Shown piece after piece: positions 23,992 through 27,062 of a DNA stretch of 27,062 nucleotides (positions are counted from its first letter, which is position 1; each line of letters starts with the position of its first letter). The position numbers and the translations under genes were made by a program. Origin of the DNA: a virus. The notes under the pieces are model-generated. The model was not told the DNA's origin and did no database searches. It saw nothing but the letters and a program-made list of their open reading frames with translations. The DNA lies in the IMG/VR virus record IMGVR_UViG_3300022540_000268, positions 1 through 27,062 of that record; one strand, 5' to 3'.

Positions 23992-25017
23992 ATGTCTTTA
24001 TTATTTTGTGATAGTTTTGGTCATACAGAAGATGGATATGAACTTACTAAGTGGGATAATGTTAATCAAGAAAATTATATACTGTATTTAAGTACTGTTG
24101 GATCACTTGGTGGATATGGTTTACGTATGTATATTAATGAAGCTGCGAGATTGTTCAAATCATTGCTTACTAATCCAACTACTGTAATCGTTGGATTTAG
24201 ACATAAGGGAGATCTTTATCATAGTTCTGGCACATACTCTTCTCTTGCATTCAGAGTAAATGGAACAACTCAGTGTTGGTTCGGAATGCTTCGTGGAGGA
24301 CGAATAGGATTTTATAGAGGTTCTACCTTATTGTTTTCATCAAGTCGATGTTATGAACTTCAAGCATGGAGTTATTTTGAATTTAAAGTAACTTTTTCTT
24401 TAACCGTAGGGACAGTAGATGTAAAGGTTGATGGAGTTAGTGTTATAAGTGAGACAGGAGTAAATACCTGTTATGAAGGAACTAATGAATACACAGATCA
24501 ATTTTATATAGGAAATGGAACATCCGAATACGTCTATTTTGACGATTTGTATGTATGTGATGCTACTGGATTATATAATAATGATTTCCTTGGAGATGTG
24601 AAAGTAGATTTATTATACCCAACTTCTGATGGAACCTATACTGATTTTACTCCCTCTACAGGAATAGACCACTTTGCTCTTGTTGATGATCCTCAGTTAT
24701 TAAGCGATACAGATCATAATGAATCATCTACAATTGGTCATAAAGACAATTATGGAATGACTACATACAGTTCAGGGGCTACTATCTTTGGACTTCAGAT
24801 ATCAGCAGCAGTAAAGAATACTGATGTTGGTACAATGAATGTTAGGACTTTATTAAGAAGTGGCGGAACTCCAGCTGATACTGAAGGATCTTCTGTTGTA
24901 CTTAGTCAGACTATGACTGGAATACAAACAACGTATGATCGTGAACCAATTGATTCCGTAGCTTGGACTACTACGAATATTAATAATGCTGAATTTGGTA
25001 TTAAGGTGCAAAGCTAA
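23992..25017 (+). CDS. Lectin-like tail protein, second of a tandem pair
   Basis: A 341-residue paralogue of the previous gene, with GGGAGAAG just upstream. The opening (SLLFCDSFGHTEDGYELTKWD), the centre (FKVTFSLTVGTVDVKVDGVSV...YFDDLYVCDATG) and the C-terminal half (PTSDGTYTDFTPSTGIDHFALVDD, GHKDNYGMTTY, NTDVGTMNVRTLLRSGG) match the first copy closely, while residues about 22-130 differ greatly. That is the pattern of a conserved scaffold with an exchanged recognition region. The gene ends in TAATG with the start of the next reading frame. The two copies may give the phage alternative receptors or form mixed fibres. Confidence 0.6.
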   Translation: MSLLFCDSFGHTEDGYELTKWDNVNQENYILYLSTVGSLGGYGLRMYINEAARLFKSLLTNPTTVIVGFRHKGDLYHSSGTYSSLAFRVNGTTQCWFGMLRGGRIGFYRGSTLLFSSSRCYELQAWSYFEFKVTFSLTVGTVDVKVDGVSVISETGVNTCYEGTNEYTDQFYIGNGTSEYVYFDDLYVCDATGLYNNDFLGDVKVDLLYPTSDGTYTDFTPSTGIDHFALVDDPQLLSDTDHNESSTIGHKDNYGMTTYSSGATIFGLQISAAVKNTDVGTMNVRTLLRSGGTPADTEGSSVVLSQTMTGIQTTYDREPIDSVAWTTTNINNAEFGIKVQS

Positions 25018-25160
25018 TGGCTGACACTACTACAAAATCTCAATAAGTCACTGAGGCAGTAAAATCAGGTGAACCAAACACAAGGCTTTCCCAATTAGTC
25101 ACTGAGGCAGTAACCTCAGGTGAGCCTAAGGCAAGGATACCCCAAGTCGTTGCTGAGGTA
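25017..25160 (+). pseudogene. N-terminal part of the repeat-bearing gene, interrupted by in-frame TAA
   Basis: ATG 25017 overlaps the stop of the previous gene (TAATG), as other starts in this operon do. Only MADTTTKSQ is read before TAA at 25044-25046. The same frame is then open, without another stop, through to 26434. The neighbouring repeat unit has TTA at the position of this TAA, so one base change makes the stop. Without it, the gene would run 25017-26432 as one protein of 471 residues. See the findings. Confidence 0.7.
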
Positions 25161-25232
25161 ATGTCAGATCCTTCCCCTGTTGCTCGAATTCCCCAAGTCG
25201 TTGCTGAGGTAATGTATTCTACTGAAGCAGGT
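25035..25232 (+). repeat. Four tandem 51-bp (17-codon) coding repeats
   Basis: Units run 25035-25085, 25086-25136, 25137-25187 and 25188-25232 (the last shortened by two codons), with a partial fifth from 25233. Each encodes (L/I)(S/P)Q(L/V)V(T/A)E(A/V)(V/M)...; units 1 and 2 (CTGAGGCAGTAA) and units 3 and 4 (CCCCAAGTCGTTGCTGAGG) pair as close copies. Similar 'ARxSQ' type repeats occur between domains of some phage tail proteins as I remember them. Confidence 0.9.
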
Positions 25233-26432
25233 CTTTCCCAGTATGTCACTGACTTTTCAGAATATACCCTTACTGAGACTCTAAATGATTGGTCTGACTT
25301 CTATAGTACAGGAGATTTTACTTACACAGCAGAAAGCAATTTAGGATTAGATCATCCAGTAGGATCTAAGTATGTAGAATTCATTACATCAGCAACAGAT
25401 TCTAATTACATTACATGGGATCCACTTCCTAATATCAAACATTCAAGTATCCTTTGTGGATTTCACAAGACTCCATCTTCTTCAGGATTCCAAATTGCCT
25501 CAAGATTGTATGGATCTATAGGAGATGAATATGCTTATTTTTTCCAGATCACAAGTACTACCATTTCAATTCGTAAAATTATAGCAGGATTAGAATCCAC
25601 CCTTGTGTCAGAAACTTTTACTCAAACATCTGATGAATACTGGGTAAGATTTCATACAGAAGGAACTGCATTAAAAGCTAGAATATGGCCTAAGAATGCA
25701 ATTGAGCCTACAACTTGGTCGATATCTACAACTGATTTGGATCTTACTACAGGTCAAATTGCTATTGGATTACCTATAGGATCTGAAACAGTATATATTG
25801 ATTATTTCGGAGTTAATTCAAAATACCTCCCTGAGCCTGTTCCTGAAGGTCAATTTCCTCCTTCAGGGTTGACCCCTGAAATTTTGTCTACAACGATTGT
25901 ACCTACAACTACAAGCTCCTCTGTTGCAGGAGCTTGGTCACATTCTATGATGAATTCAGGAGTCAGAAGACACATGACAGGTGCAAATATTTATTGTACC
26001 AATCATTCAGATCAAATCAGACTCGCTCTGTATTATGGTGGCTCTCTTACAGATCCTTCAGGAGCAATTCTATTGAAAGACTTCGGTTTAACATCTGGAT
26101 CAGTTATAAATGATTTTATCTTCATTGCTTGTAGTCCAGAAGTCGCAATTCCAGCAAATTGTGTATTATGGTTTGTATTTAAAGGAGATAATCCAGCAGG
26201 GTTTTATGTGCCCAGAACTGCTAGTCTTGCTCATCATGGAAATACTTCTTCAGATGCAGGAGCATATACTCTTAATAATCACATAGACAGTGATCCTGAT
26301 GTTGCATTTGAAAGAACTTTGCCTGTTGCTTCAGCCACAACAGGGTCTAATTATTATAAATTTAAAATAGATTTAATCAATGCACCAGCAAAGGTAGATA
26401 TTAAACCTCTTGTATTTAAGCTTGAATCTTAG
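25161..26432 (+). CDS. Repeat-bearing receptor-binding candidate with lectin-like domain; likely main product after an upstream stop
   Basis: A 423-residue protein if translation begins at ATG 25161, which has only a weak GAGG 2 nt upstream; 25212 is another poorly placed start. The natural start is more likely 25017 (see the interrupted part). After the repeats, residues about 30-215 look like a concanavalin-type domain (YTLTETLNDWSDFY, SKYVEFITSA, SSILCGFHKTP, EYWVRFHTEGTALKARIWP, GQIAIGLPIGSETVYIDYFGV), often found in phage adhesins. A Pro/Thr linker (QFPPSGLTPEILSTTIVPTTTSSS) joins a second, unfamiliar beta-rich domain (QIRLALYYGGSL, VLWFVFKGDNPAGFYVP). Two DNA hairpins lie in the linker. 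Role in receptor binding is inferred from fold and context. Confidence 0.6.
   Translation: MSDPSPVARIPQVVAEVMYSTEAGLSQYVTDFSEYTLTETLNDWSDFYSTGDFTYTAESNLGLDHPVGSKYVEFITSATDSNYITWDPLPNIKHSSILCGFHKTPSSSGFQIASRLYGSIGDEYAYFFQITSTTISIRKIIAGLESTLVSETFTQTSDEYWVRFHTEGTALKARIWPKNAIEPTTWSISTTDLDLTTGQIAIGLPIGSETVYIDYFGVNSKYLPEPVPEGQFPPSGLTPEILSTTIVPTTTSSSVAGAWSHSMMNSGVRRHMTGANIYCTNHSDQIRLALYYGGSLTDPSGAILLKDFGLTSGSVINDFIFIACSPEVAIPANCVLWFVFKGDNPAGFYVPRTASLAHHGNTSSDAGAYTLNNHIDSDPDVAFERTLPVASATTGSNYYKFKIDLINAPAKVDIKPLVFKLES
25862..25936 (+). other. Two adjacent hairpins in the domain linker of the repeat-bearing gene
   Basis: TTCAGGG at 25862-25868 pairs with CCCTGAA at 25874-25880 (5-nt loop). CAAGCTCCT at 25912-25920 pairs with AGGAGCTTG at 25928-25936 (7-nt loop). 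Both stems are perfect and fall inside the linker between the lectin-like domain and the C-terminal domain. Neither is followed by a T-run. Confidence 0.7.
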
Positions 26433-26450
26433 CCGTAGTTAGATTTACAT

Positions 26451-26479
26451 TTGATTTTATAGATAAAAAGCTGTATAAT
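26451..26479 (+). promoter_or_regulatory. Predicted sigma70-type promoter before the last small genes
   Basis: TTGATT at 26451-26456, a 17-nt spacer and a consensus TATAAT at 26474-26479 lie in an 81-nt gap, one of the longest non-coding gaps in the window. Initiation near 26486 leaves about 28 nt before ATG 26514, whose AGGAG is at 26503. Separate transcription of the last fibre genes is suggested; activity is not shown. Confidence 0.55.
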
Positions 26480-26513
26480 TATAGAAATCCAATTATAGCC
26501 ACAGGAGAAAACA

Positions 26514-26762
26514 ATGAATAGAATGCCAAAAGATGAATCAGGAACAATTGCCCAGGTATTCCCTCTCACTAAAGGCAAGACAGCTTTGTCATCTGGTACC
26601 TACAATAATGTTGCAGTAATTCATTGTGCTGTAGATGGTGATATTACTTTAAATTGGAAGGAAGGAGGATCTACCACTTTACCTTGTATTTCTGGTACAC
26701 ACTTTGGCACTACTGCTTGTACTTCTGTTACAATAGTCAGTGGTATATGGAATATGACCTAG
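26514..26762 (+). CDS. Small beta-rich protein of unknown function
   Basis: An 82-residue protein with AGGAG well placed before ATG 26514, just after a predicted promoter. It reads as a small beta-sandwich: FPLTKGKTALSSGTYNNVAVIHC, AVDGDITLNWKEGGSTTLPC, ISGTHFGTTACTSVTIVSG. The pattern of a value of a physical quantity ('VIHCAVDGDITLNW' with short beta strands around a Thr/Gly-rich loop) is one I associate with small phage structural proteins, but I cannot name a family. Three cysteines could be structural. It lies between the fibre-region genes and another lectin-like gene. Confidence 0.6.
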   Translation: MNRMPKDESGTIAQVFPLTKGKTALSSGTYNNVAVIHCAVDGDITLNWKEGGSTTLPCISGTHFGTTACTSVTIVSGIWNMT

Positions 26763-26771
26763 GGAGAAATA

Positions 26772-27062
26772 ATGAAATTTGGATTCAATTTCGGATGTTA
26801 TCAAGGAGAATATGGAGGTCTTCCATGTGCTTCGAATGCTGTTTCATTGCATAAGGGCATTGTTGAAAATGATCTTTATTTTAGGGATTCTACAAGGAGT
26901 ATTGGGGACTTTCCTCTACAGCTGGTTGACGGGTCTTGTCTTACTTTTAATGGTGTTGATGAGTACGGTGATTGTGGTGTAATATCTGATCCAAATAATG
27001 TATCGATTAAGGCATCTTTTTGGTTGGATGAGTTGCCTACAGCAGTAACAGGGTATATTGTC
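26772..27062 (+). CDS. Laminin-G/concanavalin-like protein, 3' end outside window
   Basis: From ATG 26772, with GGGAG about 6 nt upstream, the frame is open for 97 codons to the window end, so it is cut there. It encodes MKFGFNFGCYQGEYGG, then LVDGSCLTFNGVDEYGDCGV and IKASFWLDELPT. The 'L(S/T)FNGVDxYxD...xxSIKAxFWLD' pattern is the standard opening of laminin-G-3/concanavalin domains used for carbohydrate binding. It is probably another adhesin or tail fibre in this cassette. Cysteines near 19 and 80 may be structural. Full length and remaining domains are unknown. Confidence 0.65.
   Translation, partial: MKFGFNFGCYQGEYGGLPCASNAVSLHKGIVENDLYFRDSTRSIGDFPLQLVDGSCLTFNGVDEYGDCGVISDPNNVSIKASFWLDELPTAVTGYIV

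Noticed and set aside
25035-25232. CRISPR-like array
   Set aside because: The 51-bp units are back-to-back coding repeats with no unique spacers between them.
25017-26432. TAA reassigned to an amino acid across the genome
   Set aside because: Many genes in the window end in TAA with the next gene starting right there (for example 6238-6240, 7300-7302, 17314-17316), so TAA acts as stop.
25161-26432. Diversity-generating retroelement target
   Set aside because: I found no reverse transcriptase and no template repeat with A-specific differences in the window; the repeats are ordinary tandem coding units.
26779-26982. A 67-codon frame starting at 26779
   Set aside because: It is a +1 shadow of the lectin-like gene that starts at 26772 with a proper ribosome-binding site and stays open to the window end.

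Overview
The window is the late, structural half of a tailed double-stranded DNA phage (or prophage) genome. Every gene I can support lies on the + strand. The sequence is AT-rich by eye, genes are packed with 1-15 nt gaps or TAATG/ATGA overlaps, and most starts have an AGGAG-type ribosome-binding site. The gene order (terminase, portal, S49 protease with nested scaffold, decoration protein, lambda gpE-like capsid, connectors, tail terminator, tail tube, frameshifted chaperone, a very long tape measure, hub, fibres) is that of a long-tailed siphovirus with lambda-type head assembly. No sheath, integrase, tRNA, rRNA or CRISPR array is visible. The host cannot be named; lambda-type head proteins and the strong Shine-Dalgarno sites would suit a Gram-negative bacterium, but that is a guess.

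Head region, 1-8212: the C-terminal nuclease part of the large terminase runs in from outside the window. It is followed by the portal, an S49 (ClpP/SppA-like) capsid protease whose 3' third has its own ribosome-binding site and start for a scaffold (the lambda C/Nu3 arrangement), a decoration protein and the major capsid protein. The two capsid-surface proteins seem to carry the same kind of beta-rich inserted domain. A small Lys/Glu-repeat protein and three head-tail connector or neck candidates follow.

Tail region, 8206-17316: an unknown small protein, a tail-terminator candidate, a Com-like zinc-finger protein, the tail tube protein and a perfect 11-bp hairpin. Next comes a tail assembly chaperone pair joined by a -1 frameshift on the heptamer GGGAAAG, the same one lambda uses in G/GT and in the correct phase. 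The tape measure has 2023 residues, predicting a tail of roughly 300 nm at about 1.5 angstrom per residue.

Tail tip and adsorption region, 16954-27062: a small tail protein, then a 1266-residue hub with a sialidase-like beta-propeller (one exact Asp-box) and an embedded hydrophobic hairpin. After it come an OB-fold tip protein, a small coiled-coil protein, a fibre-base protein and a series of concanavalin/laminin-G-like proteins, two of which are tandem paralogues. A repeat-bearing gene in this cassette has an in-frame TAA exactly where the neighbouring repeat unit has TTA. A near-consensus promoter then restarts transcription before the last small gene and a final lectin-like gene cut by the window edge.
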